From: Dactylorhiza incarnata
Taxonomy: Eukaryota > Streptophyta > Magnoliopsida > Asparagales > Orchidaceae
Direction of reading: 5' to 3'
Assembly (NCBI GenBank): GCA_033032865.1
Contig: JAWHQI010000257.1
Coordinates: 3,023,001-3,087,000, forward strand
DNA length: 64,000 bases
Shown here piece by piece: positions 43,941-53,933 of the stretch. The position numbers and the translations under genes were made by a program. The notes under the pieces were generated by a model that saw only the letters and a list, made by a program, of their open reading frames with translations, was not told the origin of the DNA and did no database searches. Each line of letters opens with the position of its first letter. Within the stretch, counting starts at the first letter, position 1.

Positions 43941-46900
43941 CTAAGGATAAAAGCGTTTAAGGTCGTCGCCACTCCATGTGTGGCTGAGGAGCTGGCCCTC
44001 CGCATTCTGAAGGCGATACCCCCCAGACTTTAGTGCTTCTTCCACGACATAGGGGCCTTCCCAGTTGGGGTTAAGCTTTCCCACCGCGGCGGATCTCCCA
44101 GCCGCGTCGACCTTCTTGAGTATTAGATCCCCCTTCTCGAACTGTTTGATCCTGACGTGCCTGTCAAAATACTTGGCCATCCGCCGCTTGACCTCCTCTT
44201 GATGGATGGCTGCTCGATCCCGAGCCTCTTCGATGAGGTCGAGGGAGAGCCGCAACTCCTCCTCGTTCTCGGCTCTCCAATCCTCCTCTCCATTTGTGGC
44301 GATCGTGACCCGTGGTGTTGTAATATCGAACTCTATGGGGATGACCGCCTCGCAGCCGTGAGAGAGCCTGAAAGGGGTCTCTCCCGTGGCGGTGTTGGGG
44401 GTGGTTCTTAAAGCCCATAAGACTGAGGGGAGCTGTTCCACCCAATTGCCTTTGAGATTTTCCACCTTTTTCTTGAGTAAGTTCACGATGACTTTGTTCG
44501 CTGCCTCTACCTGCCCGTTGCTCCTGGGATGGTGGACGGACGCAAACCTAAGGTCTATTCCCAGCTGGCCACAGAAGCTGATGAATTCCTCGCTTGCGAA
44601 CTGTGGTCCATTATCCGTGACTATGGCCTGCGGAAGCCCATGTCGACAAATGATTTCCCCCCATACGAAGTTGCGGATTACCTGGGAGGTGACCTTAGCC
44701 AACGCCTTGACCTCCAGCCACTTTGTGAAGTAGTCAATCATGACTAGGAGAAACCTCCGCTGCCCGCTGGCCTGGGGGAAGGGTCCTACCAGATCCATTC
44801 CCCATATGGCGAATGGCCAGGGCGCCGTGATACTCTTCAGCCTCTGGGCTGGCACGAGCTGAAGCGGGGCGAACATTTGACACTTCTGGCATCTCTTTGC
44901 GAAGGCTGCCGCGTCTTTGCTTAGGGTTGGCCAGAAGTATCCCTGCCTCACGACTCTTGCCTCCAACATCCTGCTCCCCGAGTGGCTGCCGCACTCGCCG
45001 GAGTGGACTTCCTCCAAGATCCTTGGGACCTCTTCCTCCGAGATGCATCGGGCCAGGAGGCCCGAGAGGGTCTTCCGATACAAGTCACCCTCATGGAGCA
45101 CATAGTAGGCAGACTTATACCGGAAGCGCCTCTGGTCCGGAACTTCTTTCGGGAATTTTCCCGTTGCAAGGAAGGTGACGAAGGGATCCTTCCAGGAGGG
45201 CCGTTGTTCTACTTCCATGAGCTCTCCTTCTTCAATCGAAGGACGGAATAGGTCCGTCAGGGTCCCTCCGGCTCGAGGACCAGATTTTGCCAACCGATCT
45301 GCCGGAGTGCTCTCTTCTCGTGGGACCTGCTGGATGGAGAAAGTTTTGAACGTCCCCACGAGACCTTTGACTTTTGCCAAATACTTCATGAGCACAGGTT
45401 CCCTTGTTTCGAACTCTCCCCTTATCTGAGAAGCTATTATCATGGAATCCGTGAGTACCTCCACGTCATGGACCCCGAGCTCCCGGGCCAACCGCAGGCC
45501 GGCGATCACAGCCTCATACTCCGCCTGGTTGTTGGTGATTGGGAAGTGTATCACTAGCGTCTGCTCTATCTTCACTCCGTGGGGACTCTCCAGCACTGCC
45601 CCTCCTCCAAGAGAATTCTTGCCCGAAGCTCCGTCCACTAGCAGCTTCCACGGAATGTGACGAGGGGCTCCGTCTCCCTTCATCTCGGCCACGAAATCTG
45701 TCATGAAATTAGCTACCACCTGCGCCTTCATAGATAATCGGGGGACAAAGGTAATGTCGAATTCACTTAGCTCGATTGACCATTTTGCAAGTCTTCCCGA
45801 GTGCTCCACTCCTTCGAAGATCTGGCGGAGTGGATGGTCCGTCACTACTTGGATCGAATGGGCCTGGAAGTATGGCCTGAGCTTCCTGGCTGCGATGACC
45901 AGGGCAAAGGCCAACTTTTCTAAAATTGGGTACCTGAGCTCCGCTTCCCTCAGGACCCTGCTTACGTAGTAGACTGGTAGCTGCTTCTTTCCTTCCTCTC
46001 GAACCAGGACGGAGCTTACGGCCTCCGCCCCGACCCCGAGATATAAATGTAGAACCTCCCCTTCTTTGGGACTTTGCAGTAGCGGAGCCTTGGTGAGTTG
46101 GCTCTTCAAGGCCTGAAAGGCTTCCTCGCATTCTCTCGTCCATTCAAACTTCTGATTGCCTCTTAGCGCCTTAAAGAAGGGAGAGCATTTTTCCCCTGCC
46201 CGGGATAGAAACCTGTTCAGCCCGGCGAGTCTTCCGGTCAAGCGCTGAACCTCTTTGGCGCTCCGAGGCGACCCCAGCTCCATTATAGCCCTAACCTTGT
46301 CCGGGTTAGGTTCTACCCCCCAGGGGGTGAGAAGGTGCCCGAGGAACTTCCCTTTGCTGGCCCCGAACACACACTTCAGGGGGTTCAGGCGCATCTTGTA
46401 CTTGCGTAGGGTGGCGAAGGTCTCCTCGAGGTCCTGGATGTGAGAGCTCACGCACTTGCTTTTTATCATAAGGTCATCCACGTAGACCTCCAGGTTCCTT
46501 CCCCTTTGCTTCTTGAATACCCGATCCATCATCTTCTGGTAGGTTGCTCCTGCATTTTTCAGCCCGAAGGGCATCATCTTATAGCAGTAGCATCCCTCCC
46601 TGGTGATGAACGAGACATCTTTGACGTCTGGTGGGTGCATTCTTATTTGGTTATAACCTGAAAAAGCATCCAAAAAACTCATCACAGAAAAACCGACGGC
46701 TGAGTCAACCAGCGCGTCGATCCGAGGCAAGGGATAACAATCCTTAGGACAGGCCTTATTTAACAATGAAAAGTCCACACACATACGCCAGCGGCCATCG
46801 GCCTTTTTTACCATTACGACATTGGAGACCCAGCCTGGATACTGGATCTCCGTTACAAAACCTGCCTCGAGGAGTTTCGTCACCTCCTCGCGGATTGGTC

Positions 46901-47354
46901 CTTCGAGCTTGTCAGCTATAGCCCTTCTCTTCTGCCGGATGGGGCGGGCTTCTGGATCGAGGTTGAGACGGTGGCAAGCCACGTCCGCCTCGATGCCCGG
47001 CATGTCCGCTGCGCTCCACGCGAAGATGTCCATGTTCTTTTGGATGCACTCCAGCATCCTTTTCTGGTCCCCCGGGCCGAGGCCCCCGCTGATCCGCACC
47101 TTCTCCACCCTTCCTGCCTGGGTGGTAACCTCCATCTCTATCACCTCTTCTGCTGGCTCGAGCCGGGCTGGCTCGTCCCACTGGCCCTTCGCTTCTCGCC
47201 CCTCCTCCCGGGCCTTCTCCCCTGCAGCTCCTTCCGCCTTCATCGGCTCGACCTCCTGCTCCTCGCGAGCGACCTCCAACACCTCAACCTCCTGCTCCTC
47301 ACGAGCGACCTCCAACACCTCAACCTCCTGCTCCTCACGAGCGACCTCCAACAC
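43941..47354 (-). CDS. Tat pol: RT, RNase H, second RNase H, integrase
   Basis: Open for 1137 codons. The N-terminus holds three 12-residue repeats of LEVAREEQEVEV. RT (~150-400): VVMVKKADGRWRMCVDF, FLDAFSGYNQIRMHP, MPFGLKNAGATYQKMM and catalytic YVDDL. First RNase H (~440-550): YYVSRVLREAELRYP and VVTDHPLRQ. A second, archaeal-type RNase H (~590-710) with LLVDGASGKNSLGGGAV, ITNNQAEYEAVIAGL and EVLTDSMII marks the Tat clade. Integrase (~800-1030): zinc region HSGSRMLEARV..CQKCQMFA, WGMDLVGPF, VTDNGPQFASEEF and HPRSNGQVEAANK, plus a C-terminal GPYVV module. It is the largest intact frame of the element. A frame break separates it from protease. Confidence 0.95.
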   Translation of the reverse strand: MLEVAREEQEVEVLEVAREEQEVEVLEVAREEQEVEPMKAEGAAGEKAREEGREAKGQWDEPARLEPAEEVIEMEVTTQAGRVEKVRISGGLGPGDQKRMLECIQKNMDIFAWSAADMPGIEADVACHRLNLDPEARPIRQKRRAIADKLEGPIREEVTKLLEAGFVTEIQYPGWVSNVVMVKKADGRWRMCVDFSLLNKACPKDCYPLPRIDALVDSAVGFSVMSFLDAFSGYNQIRMHPPDVKDVSFITREGCYCYKMMPFGLKNAGATYQKMMDRVFKKQRGRNLEVYVDDLMIKSKCVSSHIQDLEETFATLRKYKMRLNPLKCVFGASKGKFLGHLLTPWGVEPNPDKVRAIMELGSPRSAKEVQRLTGRLAGLNRFLSRAGEKCSPFFKALRGNQKFEWTRECEEAFQALKSQLTKAPLLQSPKEGEVLHLYLGVGAEAVSSVLVREEGKKQLPVYYVSRVLREAELRYPILEKLAFALVIAARKLRPYFQAHSIQVVTDHPLRQIFEGVEHSGRLAKWSIELSEFDITFVPRLSMKAQVVANFMTDFVAEMKGDGAPRHIPWKLLVDGASGKNSLGGGAVLESPHGVKIEQTLVIHFPITNNQAEYEAVIAGLRLARELGVHDVEVLTDSMIIASQIRGEFETREPVLMKYLAKVKGLVGTFKTFSIQQVPREESTPADRLAKSGPRAGGTLTDLFRPSIEEGELMEVEQRPSWKDPFVTFLATGKFPKEVPDQRRFRYKSAYYVLHEGDLYRKTLSGLLARCISEEEVPRILEEVHSGECGSHSGSRMLEARVVRQGYFWPTLSKDAAAFAKRCQKCQMFAPLQLVPAQRLKSITAPWPFAIWGMDLVGPFPQASGQRRFLLVMIDYFTKWLEVKALAKVTSQVIRNFVWGEIICRHGLPQAIVTDNGPQFASEEFISFCGQLGIDLRFASVHHPRSNGQVEAANKVIVNLLKKKVENLKGNWVEQLPSVLWALRTTPNTATGETPFRLSHGCEAVIPIEFDITTPRVTIATNGEEDWRAENEEELRLSLDLIEEARDRAAIHQEEVKRRMAKYFDRHVRIKQFEKGDLILKKVDAAGRSAAVGKLNPNWEGPYVVEEALKSGGYRLQNAEGQLLSHTWSGDDLKRFYP

Positions 47355-48124
47355 TTCCTTTCGGGCAGCGCCCTCTCCCCTTCTTCTTCCTTCTCCTCTT
47401 CCTCTCCTGGCCCCTCCGGCCTCTCCATCTCTTCATCCATCTTTTCGGCATCCGCCATCCATGAGATGGTGTTGACGGCAGTTACGTAGCATTGCCTCGC
47501 CACCTTAGCATCTCCTCGGACGCGGATCTGGACTCCTCCACTATGAAGCTTTAAGCACTGATGGTACGATGAGGGCACGCACCGGAAGGCGCTGATGAGG
47601 GGTCTTCCAAAGATGGCGTTATAGCTGCTCGGAGCGTCCACGATGACGAACCGGCAGTTTCTTGGGACTCCTCCTAGCGTCACCTGGAGACCTACGCCTC
47701 CCTCGACCTCCTTCCTCTCTCCCGAGAAACCAAACAGTGGTCCGTCGGAGGCCTGCACTCTCTTCTTCTCTACCTCCATCGCGTCGAAGGCTTTTTTGAA
47801 GATCACATTCACCGAGCTCCCGTTGTCCACCAGGATCCGAGAGACCGTGAAGTTTTCTATTGCCGTCTGGATCACCAGGGCGTCGCAGAATGGGTCTTCG
47901 TAGTCTGGCATATCTTCTGAGGAGAAGGTGAGCTTCTCGGAGGGGGGTGGGGTCTGGGAAGTTGACGCGACGTCCCTTCGGAACATGGCCTGGAAGCTCC
48001 TCTTGCGAGAGGCCTCTATCCCAACCCCACCGTGAATCACCCCGATTCCCCCTGGTTCCTGTATCTGCCCTATCCTCACACCGGTCCTCTTCTGCCTCTG
48101 GAAGCACTTCCTCAATTCTGGCAT
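47355..48124 (-). CDS. Tat protease region, separate frame
   Basis: Contains the retropepsin motif ILVDNGSSVNVIF (~47800-47840), typical of the Tat clade (VDNGSSADI-type), then the flap and GRPLISAF. The frame differs from gag upstream (break between ~48000 and 48160) and from pol downstream (break near 47355). These may be real single-base lesions, programmed shifts, or assembly errors in a recent insertion. Confidence 0.85.
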
Positions 48125-49451
48125 GCGGCCGCCGTGGCCGTCCTCTTTCCCTCATTTCCAAGAACTCTGGGCAGGTGGCGATCGCGTGACCTTCTTCCTG
48201 GTGGAAGTCACAGTAAGGCAACGCCACCCTGTCTTCTCTTCCAGCTCTTCCTCTTCCTCCTCTTGCTCCTCTACCTCTTCTCCCTCGGCCTATCTCCATG
48301 GCTTGCTCCCTCGGGGGGTTAGGGGGTCTGGGACCCTGCCTCCATCCCTGATTCACTCCTCCTGCCTCCCTTCCTTGGTACCTTTCATCCTGACCTCTCG
48401 CTGGTCCTTCTTGGTTCCTCCAGCCCAACCTGTTGTTGGGTTCCTGGTTCCTCCAAACCCGAGGTGGTCTTTCGAACCCCTGGCCCCTGGGCTCCTCTCG
48501 CCTTCTTCCTTCTGGCTGCCTTGCCTCGGGCTCGCTCATCTTTGCCAACCTTTTATAGAATTCGGGGTTGGCCGCCTCCCCTTCGATCTCCTCCGCGGCT
48601 CTCTCCATCAACTCCTCGAAGGATACGGGAGGTCTTCTCTTCAGGTCCATCTTGAAGAACCCTTCTCGCAGCCCTACGATGAATGCCATCTGGAGGGCGA
48701 ATCCCGGCACCTCCTGCACTAGGTGTATCTCCTCCTGGAACCTGTCCACGTACTTAGCCAGGGATTCCCCCTCCCTCTGTCTGATCTTGAAGAGAGCCTC
48801 CGCATCCTTCTTCCTCTTCTTTGACGTCGAGAAACGCAATCGGAAGCTTCGGCGCAGATCATCGAACGCATAGATGGAACCTGTGGGAAGTTGGTGGAAC
48901 CAGTCCCTTGCTTTTTCCTTCAGGGTGGTTGCGAAGAGTCGGCATTGGAAAGAATCTGACATGGGAAGGATTGAAGTCATGTCCTCGAACCACTGCAGGT
49001 GCACAATTGGGTCCTCCTTGTCGGTGTAGTAGGACATCTCCGGCCCACGAAACCCTTCTGGCACTGGGGCTGAGAGGATCATCTCGCAAAAGGGGCTTCC
49101 TTCCCCTGCTCGGCGAGTGGTCCTCTCGCGCGGGACCAACTCACACACCTCAGCACTCGCCGGACTGTTGAACAGCTGCCGTCCGGGGAGGTCTCGCGCA
49201 CTTCCTTCTGCTGGCACCTCCTTCCCCGGCCGCTGCCCCGGTGCGTTCTCGCCAATCTGCAAAGGCGGGACCACTGGGACCACCGGGGTCTCGCACTCGG
49301 TCCTTGCTGCGAGAACCGTCTGCAGGACCTCTCGCTTGAACTTCTCAAACATCTCCAGCCACTCGCCCGCCGCTGGTGGCTGCGAGTGACCTGAGTCAGA
49401 ACCATTTCCTCCATCTCCTGTCATCGAAACCAGCTTGGGATTTTCTTTCAC
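48125..49451 (-). CDS. Tat Gag
   Basis: ATG at 49451, about 30 bases after the 5' LTR. The gag domain (MSYYTDKEDPIVHLQWFEDM, LKEKARDWFHQLPTGSIYAF, DDLRRSFRLRF) lies at ~160-290. An Arg/Gly/Asn-rich RNA-binding stretch with RGRRGRGARGGRGRAGRED follows. The zinc motif is YCDFHQEEGHAIATCPEF (C-x3-H-x4-H-x4-C). The frame stays open to 47619, but beyond ~48125 it is out of phase with the protease. Confidence 0.92.
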
Positions 49452-49482
49452 CGGCTACGGTCCACGCTCACCGCACCAAAAA

Positions 49483-50163
49483 TGTTGAAACCAGCAACTG
49501 GTCTCTTGAGTTCGGACCCACTGGGGGTGTAGCCGATGCTTATTTCTCCCTCGCTAGACTCTCTTGACGGTGGATGCTGAAAACGGAATAGACCCAAGGC
49601 TGAAGCGAGGAGGTCCCGCCACACACCCGGAAGATCTTAGAGAGCTTCCCCTCCCAAACCAAAGCTCAACCGGGCACCTTGGAGGGCACTGGCTGCCAAC
49701 CAAAACTAGCCTAGAGGAGAGGATTCTCTAAAATCGGGCTCTCCTCCAAGGTGCCCTTAAGGGTCTATTTATAGTTTTCCTAGGCTGGTCTGTAAATAGC
49801 CTGAATCCGCCTTTTGATTTTACTAACTGCACCCCAAATTGGCCTGCTGATAGCCTAACTCCGCTGTTCCGAAGGGCTATTTGCAGCCCACCAGGGGTAT
49901 TATGGTCATTTCCTCCTCGCTGCCTTCTGGGCGAGTGGTCCGTGAGGGAACCACTCGCCGAGTTCCCGCTTGACATGGCGAATGCTCGAGCCCCTCTGGG
50001 CGAATGGTCCGTGGAGGCACCACTCGCCGGGCTCCCTCTCGCCTGCAGCCTACCCCACTAATCTGAGGACCCTTTCTCTTCTCTCGGTATGGGCGAATGG
50101 TCTGACCGACCCCTGTCCCATCAACTGACTCGAGGGACCCACTCGCCAAATACGGGTTGTACA
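49483..50163 (-). repeat. 5' LTR of the Tat element
   Basis: 681 bp. By eye I found no difference from 37408-38088. Minus-strand TATAAATA at 49766-49773. It is followed on the minus strand by TTTTTGGTGCGGTGAGCG, the presumed primer site. Confidence 0.95.
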
Positions 50164-50168
50164 GACAC

Positions 50169-51957
50169 ATTAAAGCACAAGTTAGTTTCTTCACCTATTG
50201 TCACAACACCGGATTGGTCGTCACCTTTTGTTCTTATGTGTGACGCTAGCGATTATGCCGTAGGAGTTGTCTTAGGACAAATCCGGGATCGAATTTTTCA
50301 TACTATATATTATGCTAGCAAAACACTTATTGATGCACAAATAAACTACACTACAACCGAAAAGGAACTATTAGCCGTAATGTTTGCATTCGACAAGTTC
50401 CGTTCGTATTTAATAAATTCCAAAGTGATAGTTTATACGGATCACTCGGCGATCCGATATCTTTTGGAGAAGAAAGACGCCAAACCTAGACAAATTAGAT
50501 GGGTGCTTTTACTTCAGGAATTTGATATTGAAATCAAAGACCGAAAAGGAGCGGAAAATCAAATAGCCGATCATTTATCGAGATTAGAACAAAGCGATGA
50601 GAGGAATCAACAAGTAGGGATAAGAGAAAATTTCCCGGACGAACAGATATTAGCTGTCTCTGTGGGTAGTATACCATGGTATGCTGATTATGTGAATTAC
50701 ATAGTTAGTAATATAGTACATCCGGATATGGACTATCAACAAAGGAAAAGGTTCCTCCAGCAGGTGAAATATTACCTGTGGGATGAGCCATACTTATATA
50801 AAATCTGTTCGGATCAAATTATCCGGAGATGTGTTGCTGAAGCAGAAGTTCTTAGTATCATAGAAAAGTGTCATTCATCACCTTATGGAGGACATTTTAA
50901 GGGAGACCGAACCGCGGCAAAAGTTTTGGAGTCGGGTTTTTATTGGCCCACCTTATTTAAGGATGTGCACTTATTTGTGAAAAGTTGTGATAAATGCCAA
51001 AGAACAGGAAACCTGAGTCGTAAAGCGAGTATGCCAATGAATACCATATTAGAGGTTGAAATCTTCGATGTTTGGGGGATTGATTTTATGGGCCCATTTG
51101 TTAATTCGGATGGCAATCTATATATACTATTAGCAGTCGACTACGTGTTCAAGTGGGTTGAAGCTATCGCTACACATAAGAATGACGCCAAGGTCGTATT
51201 AAAATTTTTAAAGACTAATATCTTTTCAAGATTCGGTACCCCTAGAGCGATTATTAGTGATGACGGAAGCCATTTTTGTAATTCACAATTTAAATCATTA
51301 TTAAGAAAGTACGGAGTGACGCATAAGATCGCTTTAGCATATCATCCCCAAACTAACGGTTTGGCCGAGGTTTCCAACAGGGAAATTAAATTCATTTTAG
51401 AGAAAACGGTAAGTGCCACTAGGAAAGATTGGTCGCAGAAATTGAATGATGCGTTGTGGGCGTACAGAACTGCATTTAAAACGCCCATAGGACTGACCCC
51501 ATACAAGATGATCTATGGAAAATCTTGTCATCTCCCTGTCGAGTTAGAACATAAAGCTTATTGGGCTACAAAAAAATTAAATTTTGATTATCAAGAAGCC
51601 AGTAAGAATAGGTTGTTTTATCTCAATGAACTCGATGAGATGCGATTTCATGCATATGACAATGCAAAATTATATAAGGAACGAACAAAAAAATGGCATG
51701 ACGCTCGCATAGAAAAGAGGGAATTTATTCCGAATCAACTCGTATTACTCTATAACTCTCGCCTTAAACTATTTCCGGGTAAATTGAAATCCAAATGGTC
51801 CGGTCCGTTTCGAGTTCAAGAAGTCCATCCTTTTGGGGTAGTTTCTATTTGTAATGACAAAGACGGTTCTATTTTTAAGGTAAATGGGCAAAGACTTAAG
51901 GCTTACTTTCATAACAATGAGCCGCGAGAGGTGATGGTGACAAATTTATCTGTCTAA
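50169..51957 (+). CDS. Athila gag-pol polyprotein, 3' part: RNase H and integrase
   Basis: Directly follows the second GACAC. RNase [42 protein letters not shown] and [11 protein letters not shown]. Integrase: an H-H-C-C zinc region ([24 protein letters not shown]), then the D-D-E core with [23 protein letters not shown] and [16 protein letters not shown]. The C-terminal part ([13 protein letters not shown]) is the GPY/F-like module. Stop TAA at 51955-51957. No stop or frameshift is seen across 596 codons. The shadow frame through the LTR (from 50089) is fortuitous. Confidence 0.95.
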
Positions 51958-52760
51958 AGATGGGCTGAGTCTAGCCGAGACGTTAAATCAAGCGCTAATT
52001 GGGAGGCAACCCAACTAAAATTAATTAAGTAAGTAGTATCTATAAAGGTTAAAAGTTGACATGTGTAGGAATGTCCATAAAAATTTTCTGCATTAAAATG
52101 TAATGACATGGTTACAACCACGGTTGTAACTTTTTATTCTCTGTCCTTTTGACTAAGAGAAGAAGCAAAAATTTGAAATAAAAAGGCAAACCGAGTTCGC
52201 CGGTTCAAGCTACAGCAGGTATAAAAATTGACCGGCTGGCGATTTGGCACTCTCCGAACCGCTGGATAAAACATGTAAACCAAATGGAGTAAACCGCCGG
52301 TCCAAGATAAAACGTCTTGGAAATATAAAATTGACCGGCTGGCAGCTGTAAACAATCCGGAACCGTTTCAACCACCTTGGAGTAAACCGAAGCAGCCGGT
52401 CCAACACTTCATATATCAAAATAACAACTTCGAAAACCGGTTTAGTTTTCATTCGCCTTCCCCGATCCCCTGGTTCGAGTGCCGTAAAACCCTACCTCCC
52501 TTCCGACGGAACGCTGGCGTAAGCCTACTCACGGCGGCGAATACTCGTACGAAGGTGCATTTTCTGCACTAGGATACTCTTCCAGACCAGGCGGCGTCAA
52601 CATTCGAGTTCTCTTCCAGACCGGGCGGCGTCGATTTCATCTTGAGTCGGTAATATTTCGCAACACCTTTCCTCTTTCCGCAAAGATGACAAAAATACTC
52701 TAGTGTTCTAGGGTTCTTACTTGGATCTATATAATTTTTGTTAAAAAAAAAATATCAGAA

Positions 52761-53933
52761 ATGTCTTCTAAGCGTAAAGTGAAGAGCAAACCCACACCAA
52801 GTCCTCGCAAGGATTTTCGATTTGTAAATGATGAAGCCAAACAGCGATATGAAGGTTTACATGATAAGCCTTTCATTTTCGAAAGAGGATTTGAAATCGA
52901 AAAGAGGGCATGGAGTATGGAATATGTCACAAAAATGAAAGATCTTGGGTGGGAATCCTTTTGTCACCCCCGTAAGGAAGCAGTGTTGCCTTGGATCTAT
53001 GAATTTTATGCTAATGCACTGACCGTTGAGGAGAGAAAAATTTATGTGCGAGGTCATTCCGTAGATTTTTCCGCTAAGGCGATTAATAGTTATTTTGGAA
53101 TGACGGTGCCGAATGAAGAAGAGTATCTGCGAGTACAAGCAACAACCCCACCGTCCGTCATTGCGGAGGAGATTTGTAATAATGTTGACTCGGCCTGGAT
53201 TTCGACGGAAGGTGCTAATTTGAAAGCTAATAGTTTAAAGCGGGAGGCCAAGGTGTGGCTTTTATTCATTAACACAAGCGTAATCCCTACCAAAAACACT
53301 ACACGCGTTGCTATGGACAGTGCCATTTTAATTTACTGCATTTTAAAGGGCATTCGTTTTGATGTTGGGAAAATAATATCAGATCAACTTCAGAAGAGAA
53401 TCCTTGCTATGGATAGGTTGCAATTATGGTTCCCTACTCTAATAACTGAACTTTGCCGTGTTAGTGGAATGTGGGGAGACAAGGAAACCTTAATTACAAG
53501 AGTCGGACACCATATTACTAAGGTAGTAATAAACAGCAATATTAGGGACAGTTCGGACTTTCTAGAGAGCACACCGCCTCCTGCAGGAAATACAGATCCC
53601 CTCCCCAAGCCCGCTGCGAGTACTCCTTCTTCTTCCACCGCACCAGCACAGGTTGATTTATCAGAGATCATTGATAATATGGTAAGCGCAACAGAAGAAA
53701 GGGAATATATGAAATGTTATCAGCGATTCAGTCATCTACTCATTAATGAAAAATGTGATGATCTTCTGCGGAATCAAGCACGACTCATGGAGGATGCTGG
53801 TTTGGATACCGTGAAGACCGTCTACCAGTACAAATCGAGATTTGATCAGCAAGGTTATTTGCTTTATCCAGATGGCGAGCGGATCGATATTAGTGAAGCC
53901 CACGACATGGATGACGAGATGCCCGATGCTTAG
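52761..53933 (+). CDS. Athila env-position ORF, 390 aa, plant transposon protein
   Basis: The intact ORF starts at 52761 (AGAAATGTCTTCT) about 800 bases after pol. The N-terminus is basic (SSKRKVKSKPTPSPRKDFRF). Residues ~10-250 resemble the putative plant transposon protein domain (Transposase_32 type): RFVNDEAKQRYEGL, ERGFEIEKRAW, LGWESFCHP, WIYEFYANAL, VRGHSVDFSAKAINSYFGM. A Ser/Pro/Ala linker and an acidic C-terminus (DMDDEMPDA) follow. The position matches the env-like ORF of Athila elements, but I see no signal peptide or membrane anchor here. 'Env' would therefore only describe its place. Its function is not established. Confidence 0.8.
   Translation: MSSKRKVKSKPTPSPRKDFRFVNDEAKQRYEGLHDKPFIFERGFEIEKRAWSMEYVTKMKDLGWESFCHPRKEAVLPWIYEFYANALTVEERKIYVRGHSVDFSAKAINSYFGMTVPNEEEYLRVQATTPPSVIAEEICNNVDSAWISTEGANLKANSLKREAKVWLLFINTSVIPTKNTTRVAMDSAILIYCILKGIRFDVGKIISDQLQKRILAMDRLQLWFPTLITELCRVSGMWGDKETLITRVGHHITKVVINSNIRDSSDFLESTPPPAGNTDPLPKPAASTPSSSTAPAQVDLSEIIDNMVSATEEREYMKCYQRFSHLLINEKCDDLLRNQARLMEDAGLDTVKTVYQYKSRFDQQGYLLYPDGERIDISEAHDMDDEMPDA

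Larger units (their letters stand above)
37408..50163 (-). mobile_element. Tat-type Ty3-gypsy element, 12,756 bp, TSD GACAC
   Basis: LTRs 37408-38088 and 49483-50163 are both 681 bp and look identical. GACAC at 37403-37407 and 50164-50168 is the exact TSD inside the Athila polyprotein. Coding for gag, protease, RT, RNase H, a second RNase H and integrase is on the minus strand. Between pol and the 3' LTR (38089-43900) lie two spliced-looking genes on the opposite strand and several tandem arrays. The second, archaeal-type RNase H and the antisense genes place it in the Tat clade (Grande/Retand/RIRE2-like). Confidence 0.96.

Noticed and set aside
50089..50168. Extension of the 622-codon frame upstream of 50169
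   Set aside because: This part lies in the Tat LTR and is open by chance. The true Athila frame enters at the TSD.
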